Assembly: GCF_963678635.1 (NCBI RefSeq)
Contig: NC_087066.1
Span: 28,153,301-28,217,300 of the forward strand
Reading direction: 5' to 3'
Length of the DNA: 64,000 bases
Source of the DNA: Symsagittifera roscoffensis
Lineage: Eukaryota > Xenacoelomorpha > Acoela > Convolutidae
Each line of letters opens with the position of its first letter. Within the stretch, counting starts at the first letter, position 1. The notes beneath the pieces were generated by a model, which saw only the letters and a list, made by a program, of their open reading frames with translations, was not told the origin of the DNA and searched no databases. This document shows positions 24,356 through 34,193 of this stretch, in pieces. A program made the position numbers and the translations under genes.

Positions 24356-25012
24356 TATACAGGTCGACAAATATTTGAGATCTACCAAATTTGATACTTA
24401 AGTCGCCCAGCGTCGATTCATGAATCGACCTGTTTCGATACTCGAGTCGACCAGCGTCAATCACTATCGACCATGGTGGTGAAGACGGGGAGCGGTGGTG
24501 AAAACGGGGAGCGGTGGTGAAGTGGTTACGTCTCCGCCTCTCAATCGAAAGGTCGGATGTTCGAGGCCCACCATGATCCGTGCTCGTTGCTTGAGGGTGA
24601 AGCAACATTACCCAGCCCAGAAAAATAACCAAAAAAAATAATAATTACATGTAGTTCTTAAACAGGGGCACAACAGCGGTTCGCCGTGATGAGCTGTACA
24701 GCTCTTGTGTTGGTCCTTTCCCCCGTGGATAAATGATCTTAATGGTCAAAACATTAGTCGACCAGGGTCGATTTAGTATTCAAACAGGATCGATCCATGA
24801 GTCGACTAGTGTCAATCTCTGTCGACCATGTTCAAAATATTAGTCGACCAGGCTCAATACAGTACTCAAACAGGATCGATCCATGAGTCGACCAGTGTCA
24901 ATCTCTGTCGACGACGTTCAAAACATTAGTCGACCAGGGTAGATACAGTAGTCGATAGACGAGTCAATCAGGGTCGATCACTGTCGACCGTAATCGATTC
25001 ATTAGTGAACCA
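24356..25012. repeat. GTCGACC-rich minisatellite, 86-bp period
   Basis: Tandem units with ATTAGTCGACCAGG at 24,753, 24,839 and 24,925 (period 86 bp). Each holds a GATCGATCCATGAGTCGACC segment and a CTGTCGAC segment. Related shorter units precede the SINE at 24,360-24,480. No protein is encoded. Confidence 0.8.
24505..24750 (+). mobile_element. tRNA-derived SINE candidate
   Basis: Contains an A-box-like GGTGAAGTGGTTACG (about 24,515) and a B-box-like GATGTTCGAGGCC (about 24,556), spaced as in RNA polymerase III promoters. A tRNA-unrelated body follows with the palindrome GAGCTGTACAGCTC, ending near TGGATAAATGATCTT. It interrupts the minisatellite, as expected for an insertion. It has no tRNA cloverleaf good enough to be a functional tRNA. 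Confidence 0.55.
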
Positions 25013-25580
25013 GGGTGCATTTGAACAGAACATTTGATGACAATTCAAAAATGCAAATAATTTTTATAATTTTTAAACAAAATTCTAAAATAGGTTAAAA
25101 ATATAAAGCCAGTAACCTAATCACTCAAATTAGAAAATCATGAATTCAAAGTATGATAAAACAAAGAGCCCACAATTTTTCGAGTTTTGACTTTTTTTCA
25201 AAATAAAAGATAATTACCGCAACAAAAAATCAAATATGACGAATTTTTCAAACATTAACCATATTACATTTGTATGTTTTTTGAACTTTTCTCTTCAAAA
25301 ATGAAATATATGAAAAAGCGAGTTTCTAATAGCAAAAATGATCAGGTTTGTAGTGGTGATTTTACTGTATTGCATGCTATAGCAACCTGTGCGTAAGATT
25401 GATTCGTCATTAAGTTAAGTAGTACAGCAAACAAAGGGTAGAGTTCGAAATAGTTCAATCTTCGAAGATAACGTCTCCCTATGCCAGAAAACAAAATTTG
25501 ACAAAATCGGCGAACCAAGCGAAACCGGAACTAAAGAAGCTAATGTTATGAAATTCAGAGGAGCGACACTAGAGATGATT
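25013..25580. other. AT-rich non-coding DNA
   Basis: No gene or repeat recognised. Composition changes to a higher G+C content at about 25,580. Confidence 0.4.
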
Positions 25581-27109
25581 TGATACGGGCATACAAAAAT
25601 CGGGACCCCTCAAACCCTCGGGGGCAAGTGATAACGGTCCCCAGAAGTGTAAATGGCCCTATCAGAAATCGGAAACTAGAGGCGATATTGGACTCAATTT
25701 TTAGTATGTTGTATGCCTAGTGCAGGGGATCTTAAGTTTGGAACCCCAGACCCCTAAGACCCCAACTTCCGGTTTTGTGCTCTGAGTAAACAAACCCACC
25801 CATAGCTTCCAGAAGTCGTTCCGCGGCCCCCAATGAGCGAGGAAGCTGGAGCTTGGAGGGTTGATAGGTAATGGCAAGATACATCTTGTATAATAATTTG
25901 AATCGAATCCGGCGGTTGTACCGGAAGCTCTTAACACTTGGAAAAACACCACTCAGACCGGAAATAGGCAATTTACGCGAACTAATGAACAGTGACATAA
26001 AAACTTTATTCCGGCAATCGGTATAAGATACAAACTCTGAAAAAAAGACCCCTCGTGAGTGAAAACCCTCCGGCGACTCCTTCCGGTGTTATTAGCCTTT
26101 TTCCGGAAAAAGTGATAATAGACCTTAGAAATGGTATAACTTATATTCTGTGCAGTTCTGACCCACAAAAAGAGGTTTGACCCGTTTGACTCCTTGGTGA
26201 CCATTTGTTGATCTTTGAGCTTCTTGACCACAAAGTTGCAAAGAAAACTCCGAGTTTAATACTGGAAAGAGGCATAATCCCCAGCCGAACCCCTGGAATT
26301 GAGAATGTGTCACCTTGTTAGTAACTGGGAGTAAAGCATGTATTTTGGGAACTAGAGCAGAAGCTGATGGAGGTTTAGTTTTGTATTGCAACCATGAGGT
26401 AGTAGACATAATTTAAAGTGGACTTGATAAACATTGGGGTCAGTTTAGCTTGGTGAATGATCTATTAATAGCAATTCAACTAGACTAAAAAAAAGTAGTC
26501 CCAGAGGAAATTAATACTAATAGGACCGCAGCATGAGAATTAAGTCTACTAAATAGTATGAGCGGACGGGGAAATTAGTTGGCTTCCCGCTGGTGACTTT
26601 TTGGTTTGATTTGACATCTAATAGACAAACAACCTTCACCTGATAGCCAGAAGCTCGGGATTGGAATAGAGCATAGATAGATTTTTCAGATGCTTAGATT
26701 GAGTTTGCTACCCATAAAAAGAGTCTCCCCCTACCCTTGGGAGGTCGGAAAGTTATCGAAATAATTGAAATAAAGACTTTGAGAGGGTCACTGAGTAAAC
26801 ATAGCATGGTTTGGAGGTTGAGTTGAACCCGAGAACTGAAGTCACTGAGGTTAGGAATAAGTTGAATAGAATCGTATGACATTTGTTTGCTTGGTCAACT
26901 TGTGACACCTACCGCATACCGGGTAACTAAAGAGTGTGAAAAGGTTGATAAAAGAAACCGAATTTGGTACGTGGCAGAGTTGACAGGAGGAGGAATATAG
27001 TCTTAAAACATGTGCGGACGGGTGATTTAAGCGGATGTCAGGAATGATAGGTAATGGCTTGACTTAATTAAAACTAAGTGTAAAGAGAGATAAGGAATTG
27101 GACGGAACT
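25580..27109 (+). other. Leader or LTR region of gypsy element 2, borders unclear
   Basis: G+C-richer sequence upstream of the shared LTR block, with no recognisable protein on either strand. TGTGACACC at about 26,904 is a possible LTR start but lacks a matching 3' counterpart. Minus-strand open frames at 25,701-26,409 have no known domain. Confidence 0.35.
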
Positions 27110-27723
27110 TGAGAGCCTTTCAGAGTCAGAATAATTGTTAGATACTATTAAGAGTAGATGGTTCTCGGTCAGAAAATAGAGCAATTGATACTGAGAGAGA
27201 GCATAGTTGGATCTCAATTAGTTAGAGAGAACAATTATTGCTAGTTAACCAGGTACATAGTTCTCGGAGTAAGAGACCAGTAGATAGTTAGCTCTCACCA
27301 GAGAATCTCAAGAGAGAGAGAGAGAGAGAGAATACTCAAGTGAAAACGGATTTAGTTGGAAGATAATTGCAATTAGACAATTTGGCCGATAAATCGCGGA
27401 CGCTTTCCTTTTGATTTGAATATCAGATTACATCGTGGCTACTCAGAGCCTTCTGTAATTGAACAAAAAATCATCTAAACTATTTAATCATTGAAAATTC
27501 TTGCGATTGTGTCAATTTGACAAGACCGCTGGAAGAGCAATACACAGAAGGGGGCAAGCAACATAATACAACACAGAGTAGTTGCCACCAAAATGACCCT
27601 TTCGGGATTGTAGTTAGTAGAGAATCTCGGTCGCCCGGCTGAGTTCACTACTCAAGGGACAACTTTGCGGTGTCGTTAGGAAAGAGAAAACGAACCTAGA
27701 GAAGAAATCCCCTAACTTTATAT
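27110..27723 (+). repeat. Gypsy element 2, 5' LTR end
   Basis: GAGCCTTTCAGAGTCAGAAT followed by TTGTTAG.TACTATTAAGAGTAG at 27,112 recurs at 31,849, downstream of integrase, as expected of LTRs. The downstream part holds a (GA)n run at 27,311-27,331. The LTR is followed by a primer-binding-site-like TGGCGC at 27,724. Confidence 0.6.
27311..27331 (+). repeat. (GA)n microsatellite
   Basis: About ten GA dinucleotides inside the LTR-like region. Confidence 0.9.
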
Positions 27724-27742
27724 TGGCGCTCCTGGGTGGGCT
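27724..27742 (+). other. Primer-binding site candidate (gypsy 2)
   Basis: TGGCGCTCCTGGGTGGGCT lies 79 bp before the gag start. It begins with TGGCGC, like the site of element 1, consistent with a tRNA ending GCGCCA. Confidence 0.5.
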
Positions 27743-27802
27743 TAATCTGGGTTGCAGTTGCAAAGTGTGTGTTGTCAATTGACGACGCGGGTATAATACG
27801 AT

Positions 27803-28860
27803 ATGAAAGATCAGGACATGCAGCTAATTGTTGAAGCGGCAGTTGCAGCAGCGAACGCGCTGGACAGGCATCAAGGCGTTTTTGATTCGGGACAAAACGG
27901 CCAGATCGATTTCCTTCATGTAACTATCAGAGTTGGGCGGACTGGAGGAAACACTTCTCGTGCGTTGCAGATACCAACCGGTGGGAAGATGAACCAGCCA
28001 GGATGGTACTTTCCACATGGTACTTTGACGGGCTGAGCGCTAGACGAGTTCACGAGTATGCCGAATAACTTCAGGGAAGTAGTCGATGGCTTCCCTGAGC
28101 CGACATTAGCTAGGATGCTTGCCGAGCTTGATCAGTCGCCATTCCAGAGACGAGCTGCAGCCAGGGCTGAGTTCAAAAACCTCGTGCAGGGCGACAACGA
28201 AGGCCTTAGAGAGTTTTCGAGGAGAGTCAGATCGCTTAGTGATGTGGTGAACCCGAACATGGGTGCGCAAACGAGAGACGGTATGAACTGTGAACAGTTC
28301 ATAGATGGTATATTTGATGCGGAACTGCAGGAGCTACTCTACTTCTACGTGAGGAGTTTGAAAGTTTGACAGAGGCAGTGGCTCGAGTGCAGTTTCTGAA
28401 GCTGGCTAACAAAACTGCCGGGGCGAGGATCAGGAGGCGACCAAACTATGTTCAGGAGTTGCGAAGTGTACCAAACTTGATGTCTGGAACGGTTAGAGAC
28501 GATGTAGAGGTCGGAGACGTGCACCAGATACAGGCCGAACTGACAGGACTGCAGACGAGTACTGATCAGAGACTGGACCACTTAGCGACGCAAATGCGAG
28601 ACATGACGAGTTGATGACAGGCATGCGGACGACCACCGATCAAAGGCTGGATCAGGTGGCTTCGCAGACGCAAGGGATGATGACAATGATTGGCAGGTTG
28701 GTTAATTCAGTAAATCCCCCTCCACACCCTGAACATCTGCCGGGGCAAGACCCAACACAGAGGCCGACTGGTCCGAAGCCGACTGGGAATCGACAGAGCA
28801 ACGCGAACTATGGTTGTTTCGTATAAAGTCGGATGGGTGACTTTGTAAAGGAGTTTCCGA
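27803..28860 (+). pseudogene. Gypsy element 2 gag relic
   Basis: Frames 27,803-28,036, 28,058-28,369, 28,366-28,614 and 28,611-28,826 follow one another with frame changes. The second shows a retroviral-type capsid segment (FQRRAAARAEFKNLVQGDNE...GLREFSRRV). The third and fourth contain repeated TDQRLDHLA/TDQRLDQVA heptad-like stretches, probably coiled coil. A CCHC knuckle follows at about 28,812, with the second Cys as a stop, His as Asp and the last Cys as Phe. Gag would package RNA; this one is dead. Confidence 0.8.
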
Positions 28861-29079
28861 GACAGGCACCCAAGAGAGACGAGCCGACACACGGTTCTTA
28901 TAGAATAAGCCTCAGCGAGTGGCCGAAACGAGATGCAGATGTAGACAGCAACACGCCGTGGGAACAAAAACATGTTTTGTCGAATTTGGAACGAATACCT
29001 CGGGGCACAGAGTTCTCTCCCAGGCGGGAAACGAGGGAGCATTCTCAGTCACGTGTCGAGTGAGTGAAAAGTAGTCACG

Positions 29080-29607
29080 ATATCTACGGAACCCGTGGGC
29101 CAGTCGTTGATTCTTGTGTAGGGAGAACCAGAGTCGAGGCCTTGCTAGTTATGGGGGCTACTTCTGACTTCGTTTGGTCAGATGTAGCTCGAGATCTCCA
29201 CCCGTCTGAAATTAGGGGCGAGTGACAAAGATCTTGATATGCTAGTTGTTCCAAAACTGAAAGCAGAGATGGTTATCGGACTTCGATCGCTGAATGAAAA
29301 TCAATGCATATTGACGTTCAGCCACGATGAAGATTTCCTGTGGACGGGAACGAAAGAGGGTTCCATGGTTACCATACGTTATCTGCCACCCAATGTATCC
29401 CCAAAGTGGATTCTCTCAACCCCCCATGATCCAGGAGGGAAGAAGGTAGGAGAAAGTGATTCGAGTAAAGTCAAAAGGAAGCAGCTGATAGCAATGATAG
29501 CAGCTGCAGTCGAGCAATCCAATGAGGTACCGATGAGGGATGGCCAGCTAGTTACTACGGTCACTCTCTGGGAGCGAGGTGCGAAAACAAGGACGATGAC
29601 GAATTAG
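29080..29607 (+). pseudogene. Gypsy element 2 protease relic
   Basis: VEALLVMGATSDFV at about 29,131-29,172 aligns with the aspartic protease active site (usually L-D-T/S-G-A), with the catalytic Asp lost. After a stop at about 29,222 the frame at 29,239-29,607 supplies the C-terminal half (VVPKLKAEMVIGLRSL), typical of retropepsins. The expected link into reverse transcriptase is missing: integrase-side sequence begins within about 100 bp. Confidence 0.7.
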
Positions 29608-29642
29608 GGGGTTGTCCCAAATCAATCCCGTTAGAAGAGGCA

Positions 29643-31042
29643 ATGCGAAAGTGCAGACCTATGAGTGTACCTCAAATAGTTGCAATTGTGAAAGAGACAG
29701 CGACGAATGAAGACGACGACAGCGAGTTGATTCGATGGAAACGAGCGCCAGGCGGAGTTGCGAAGATGCAGAAAGAAGATGAAGCGATCGCTCAAGTGTT
29801 CTACTGGGCGGGGACTAGGCGATGAGACGACTGATATGCTGTCACTAGGAACAAACATCATCCCGAAGGATTAGGCCATGCAGGATGGTCCTGGTACATT
29901 GGTCTACTGGTCATGATGGGATGAGTTAAGTATTAAAGATGAAATACTCTACAAGGGGCTGGTTTCAGCGAGAGGGCTCCATGACTACCCTTCTTACAAT
30001 TGTTCCTGTGGCGGGGCAGAAGGAAATTCGTAGCCAGTTCGATTTGATGGAGTTTGGCGGAGGACAACTTGCAGCCGAGAAGATGCTGGCAAGTTAGCGA
30101 CGAAGATATTGATGGCCGACGATGAGAGCGGACATTGAAAAAAAAATTCCAGATTTATCTAAGTCGAGCAGTCCAGAAGACAAAAATGAAAACGAAGCGG
30201 GATCAGATTCAGCGCGCTGGCAGTAGGTATCTTGGGACCAATGACAATGGCGACGAGCACCAGAGCTCTTGTAATGTTCTTGTAACGACGGATCTATTCA
30301 GAATGTACACAACTGCAGTTCCCCTTGCGTTGACGTCTTCTGCTGACGTGGCTCGTGAGATAGTGTAGAATTAGGTACTTAAAATTGGAGCTCCCAATGT
30401 TCTGCATACATATCAAAGAAGGGTTTTGGAGGCAAATTGATCCACGAGATGTGCCGACTCCTGGGTTTTGATAAAACCCAGACTTGCCCGTACAAATTGC
30501 AAGCGAATGGGAGCACGGGAAGGCAAAAGACGAAGATGGCCAAAGTGGTTTTAAAATATTGTGCGGAGAACCCGAGGACGTGGGATACAACTTTGCCGTA
30601 CTTGACTTTTGTGTACAACACGACGATCAATCGGATAACGGGAGCTACACAGTTCAGTATGGTGCATAAACAGGAGTGCCAGTATACGGTTGACCTGTTC
30701 TACGCAAAACTTCATAACGAAGTGATGATGAAGGATGGTTTTGGCGATTGGCTGGACAAACAGTTCTGAGACACACATAGCAGCGTTAGAGAAAAACTCG
30801 GGACAGACCAGCGTCGATAAAAAAAAGCTATTACTGGAAGAAAATTCACGGGGAACCCTATGCGAGTAGTGAAAAAGTCTGGGTGTGGTCAAGAGAACCA
30901 AAAAAGACACAGAAGCCTTTCGACCCGAGGAAGAGACCATTTGTTGTGACGGCCAGGATGTCCGAAGTCAGTTACAAGGTGTCAAAGGTGTCCAATTCGA
31001 ATCAGGTGAACTTTCTACATTTTGACATATTGAAACATTATG
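29643..31042 (+). pseudogene. Gypsy element 2 integrase relic
   Basis: A pre-integrase segment (MQKEDEAIAQVFYW, about 29,768) is followed by a decayed zinc-binding domain around 30,030-30,140 (GGQLAAEKML, WPTMRADI). The core starts at VTTDLFRMYTTAVPL (about 30,287), and 30,437-30,769 continues it. The second catalytic Asp region reads TYQ instead of TDQ (about 30,402) and the catalytic Glu position reads GSTGRQ (about 30,515). The end (30,865-31,044) matches the GPY/F module of gypsy integrases. Several stops interrupt it. Confidence 0.8.
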
Positions 31043-31048
31043 TGTAGG

Positions 31049-31490
31049 AGACAGTGCATCCAGAGGAAGCCATTACAAGGAAGCGACCAACACAGTATTG
31101 GTCGGCGAACTTCTTTGATGATCCGGAGATGCACGTCGAAGACAAGGTGTTTTGGGCAAACAACAGAGAGGGATTCAATCATGACCCAGGCCCAAGGTCG
31201 GATCTCACGAGAAGAGTTCCTCTTCAAAATCAAAGAACAGCGGAACCACAAGTAACCACTCGTGGCAGAATCGAAGGCTCGCGAAAGAAGAACGATGCAG
31301 TGGAGACATACGACGCAACTGAGATTGAAGCCAGAAGGGAAGAAGAGCCCGCGAATCTCTCTAGCGAAAGAAGACCTCCAAGTGAGCCGGTGGTGAATGA
31401 ATCTGTGATGGAAAGTGAAACTACAGATATAGGTAACCAATTCGTGTAAAAAGACCTCCAGTTAGGTTTGGAATTGACGAATTTGTGAAT
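31049..31490 (+). pseudogene. Gypsy element 2 pol C-terminal extension
   Basis: Open frame of 131 codons (31,054-31,449), acidic and Arg/Glu/Ser-rich, with a possible final RPPVRFGIDEFVN after one stop. It directly follows the GPY/F module. No enzymatic domain. It could serve for targeting or be a disordered tail. Confidence 0.55.
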
Positions 31491-31898
31491 TAAGACTAGT
31501 TTTTGAAACTTTTTCACTCAGCTCATTTCTAATTGCGTGTCGTACTGTATTGAGTGAATTTATCAGCAGTCGAAACCCCTAGTTAGGATTTCTGGAACCT
31601 ATAGTGCTTATTAGTCGAATTTGATTAACCCAACTGGGACTGACCAATGGATCTGCGATTAATTGGCTTAAGTTAGGAAATAGATTAGGAGGTCAAAATG
31701 ACATTAACTAGGGTGAATTGAGTACGATAGATTAAGGGGTAGGATAGGTTTAACTTAATTTAGTAAAAGGACGGTAGGTTTAACTTTGTCATTAGCATTA
31801 GACTAGAAGGGAAGACTGTAGGATTGGAGATTTTACTAGAGCCAGAAGAGCCTTTCAGAGTCAGAATAGTTGTTAGCTACTATTAAGAGTAGTTGTTT
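31491..31898 (+). repeat. Gypsy element 2, 3' LTR start (cut by gap)
   Basis: Non-coding sequence after pol. Its last about 50 bp (31,849-31,898) match the 5' LTR block at 27,112, and the assembly gap follows. Confidence 0.5.
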
Positions 31899-32098
31899 NN
31901 NNNNNNNNNNNNNNNNNNNNNNNNNNNNNNNNNNNNNNNNNNNNNNNNNNNNNNNNNNNNNNNNNNNNNNNNNNNNNNNNNNNNNNNNNNNNNNNNNNNN
32001 NNNNNNNNNNNNNNNNNNNNNNNNNNNNNNNNNNNNNNNNNNNNNNNNNNNNNNNNNNNNNNNNNNNNNNNNNNNNNNNNNNNNNNNNNNNNNNNNNN
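31899..32098. other. Assembly gap (200 Ns)
   Basis: Exactly 200 N characters. A round number suggests a placeholder inserted by scaffolding rather than a measured distance. The left side ends inside an LTR and the right side starts inside a copy of the interspersed repeat. Confidence 0.95.
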
Positions 32099-32545
32099 GG
32101 TGAAGTTTTTGTGTTTTTGTTTCAGGAAAGAGTCTTAAAATTAATTTACACCAAACTTTGATTTTTCGCGGTTGACTTTTGATTTGTTTTTGAGCCCTTT
32201 TCCATTCTTTTGTGAAAAAGAAGGCAAACTCCACTATGAAACAGCAAAAATGTAGCAGTCACAAAAACGTGATTGTTTTTTGCTTTCGAAAAAGGAATTT
32301 ATTTATCAAATTTCCTTGCGAAGCAAAAATTTTACCTTTTGATCTAGTTTTCTCAAATTGCGTTGTTTTTATCAAAAAAGCACCACTCATAAATTGTTTG
32401 CGAAGTTCAAATACTTCAAGGGTACAAACATTTTTTTCAACTTCGAAAGTTAAATTTTTCAAAAAACGAGTCCTTTTTTTCGTTTCCTTGCGTTCATTGC
32501 TCTTTTCCAACTGTGAGTTGGCTATAGTTTACCAATTAAAATGTT
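32099..32545 (+). repeat. Interspersed AT-rich repeat, copy 6
   Basis: Nearly complete copy, from CAGGAAAGAGTCTTAAAATT to the CCAACTGTGAGTTGGCTATAG hairpin. Includes GGCAAACTCCACTATGAAAC and the TGATCTAGTTTTCTCAAATT block. Confidence 0.8.
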
Positions 32546-32559
32546 TTCAAAATTTTTTT

Positions 32560-32672
32560 TATCTATCTATCTATCTATCTATCTATTTGTCTATTTATCT
32601 ATCTTTCTATCTTTCTATCTATCTATCTATCTATCTATCTATTTATCTATCTATCATTTATCTTTCTACTTA
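32560..32672 (+). repeat. (TATC)n microsatellite
   Basis: About 27 imperfect TATC units. It directly follows the tail of a repeat copy, and another tail-like fragment (TCCAACTGTCAATAGGCTG) lies at 32,728. Confidence 0.95.
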
Positions 32673-32959
32673 TTATATATTTAAATGCGGGCTTCAGAGT
32701 CTCGCATTGTCCTTTATTCACTAATTTTTCCAACTGTCAATAGGCTGTGTTTTTGACTATCGAGCCAATGAATTTATTTCACACTCTTATATAAATCATG
32801 ATGATTTTTTAACCGTTTTCTAAGGGAAATTTTTTTAAAAAAAGCACAACCCTTTACATGTAGCACAGAAATTTCTGCACACAACTATTGAAGCAAAGAT
32901 TTTCGAAGAGAGGAAAATTTTTTTAAGAGTTGATGAACGTAGTTCATCCTCTTATACAG

Positions 32960-33180
32960 GTTACGATGATTTTTTTCTTTTCAGGAGAAGTCTTAAAATT
33001 TGTTTAGGTTCAAATTTTGGTTTCGCGGTTTGACTTTTGATTTCTTGTTAAGTTCAGTTGTTAAAGGGAATGCAAACTCCACTATCGTCCAGCAAAAGTG
33101 TAGAAGTCACACAAAATGCGATCGAACGCTTGTTTCGAAAGTGATATTTAATTTTGAGATCTCCCAAGGAAATAAAAAAA
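32960..33180 (+). repeat. Interspersed AT-rich repeat, copy 7 (5' part)
   Basis: Carries AGGAGAAGTCTTAAAATTTG, CGCGGTTTGACTTTTGATTT and GCAAACTCCACTATCG blocks, but its 3' half is replaced. Lies about 110 bp upstream of the exon at 33,292, on the sense strand. Confidence 0.7.
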
Positions 33181-33291
33181 TTAGTTATAGATATATTTTT
33201 ACCTATAGACCTATTTTAAATAGCAAATCTAAAATAGTTACCTATGGGCAGGAAAGGCTCATTTTGTTCATAACTTTGTTTATTATTTCAG

Positions 33292-33366
33292 ATTCCTCAA
33301 CTCGGTGACATAGAGTATTCTATAAAAGTGCTGGATGATACAAGAGCAAATCTAGAACAAACAGAG
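33292..33366 (+). CDS. RNF213-like C-terminal region, exon a
   Basis: Begins after the acceptor TATTATTTCAG and is open in phase 0 (IPQLGDIEYSIKVLDDT). Two in-frame donors are possible: 33,367 (GAG|GTTGGT) or 33,400 (GAG|GTCCGG). Either keeps phase 0 into the exon at 33,998. Assigned to the same gene as the following exons by position and phase; the sequence alone is too short for certainty. Confidence 0.5.
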
Positions 33367-33534
33367 GTTGGTTCAACAGAAACTTTTGAAATGACTGAGG
33401 TCCGGTTATCGCATGGTTCATTGACACATTTTGATTATATGATTTTTTTTTCGATTCTGTAGCAATTAAACACAAAAGTTTTTTATGGGTCGATTAACTT
33501 CCGTAGTCCAAACTCTCATTTAGGGCGTGATGAA

Positions 33535-33960
33535 TTTTTTTTCTGGTTTTTTTAAGAAAAGTCAAAAGATTTGTTCAGGCTCAAATTTACTTTTTCGATG
33601 TTTGACATATGATTTTTTTGGGTTCAATTCATTTCCTTTATTAAAAGGAAGGCAAATTCAACTATCGAACAGCAAAAATGTAAAATCACGAAAAACGTGA
33701 TCGTTTTCGAGTTTTGAAAAAGAAATTTAATTTTTTTTAATTTTCAGATTTCAAGCAAATTAAAAGTTTATTATTTTCCAATTTTGTCAAAACGGGTTTA
33801 TTTTATCAAAAAAGTGTCAAGTCAACCATAAATTGTTCTTGAAATTCGAAAAGTTTTTTTAAAGTTTTTTTTTTGATGTTCGAAAATCTTCGTATTTTTT
33901 TCTGTTCAATTGTATTGAGTCTTTTCCAACTGTCTGTTGGTTATGTTCTAAACTTTCGGG
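33535..33960 (+). repeat. Interspersed AT-rich repeat, copy 8
   Basis: Fills most of the intron between exons a and b. Shows the CTATCGAACAGCAAAAATG and AACGTGATCG blocks, a diverged middle, and the CCAACTGTCTGTTGG hairpin ending about 40-60 bp from the acceptor at 33,997. Confidence 0.8.
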
Positions 33961-33997
33961 TTTTTCACAACAAAAATTTAGCACGGTTTATTTTCAG

Positions 33998-34193
33998 CCA
34001 CTAAGTGCGAAAGAATTATCTGACGTTAAGAGCTGTAGAGATCTTCCAATGGTATGCCGAGCGATGAGTCAAATCATCCTTGCTATGAAGTACTCCTCCA
34101 GTGGCCGCAAGGACAACGAGAGTGGACCAGTGAATGAATCCGATACAACAATCGGTGAAATACTCACTACTGTGCATGTTGAGTTTGTGAACA
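33998..34193 (+). CDS. RNF213-like C-terminal region, exon b
   Basis: 196 nt between TATTTTCAG and A|GTAAGT, entering in phase 0 and leaving one base. The translation (DVKSCRDLPMVCRAMSQIIL in its middle) resembles the helical segment close to the C-terminus of RNF213 proteins that precedes their final helical bundle. The leftover A joins GT of the next exon to make a Ser codon, which supports the model. No stop or frameshift. Confidence 0.7.

Larger units (their letters stand above)
25580..31898 (+). mobile_element. Ty3/gypsy LTR retrotransposon 2, defective, G+C-richer
   Basis: Plus-strand order is LTR/leader, gag, protease, integrase, C-terminal extension, then LTR-like sequence cut off by the assembly gap. 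Its base composition is clearly higher in G+C than its surroundings, a sign of different origin. RT and RNase H are absent between protease and integrase. Multiple stops and frameshifts show it is inactive. The left border is set only by the composition change. Confidence 0.75.

Noticed and set aside
24505-24580. Possible tRNA gene
   Set aside because: A- and B-box-like motifs are present, but no credible acceptor and anticodon stems were seen and a long unrelated tail follows. A SINE fits better.
24356-25012. CRISPR-like array
   Set aside because: Units are tandem without unique spacers, and the context is a eukaryotic genome.
31836-32234. Minus-strand frame through the N run
   Set aside because: Its length is an artefact of translating Ns.
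32212-32724. 170-codon frame on the plus strand
   Set aside because: Made of the interspersed repeat plus the TATC microsatellite, giving repetitive Tyr/Leu/Ser; not a protein.
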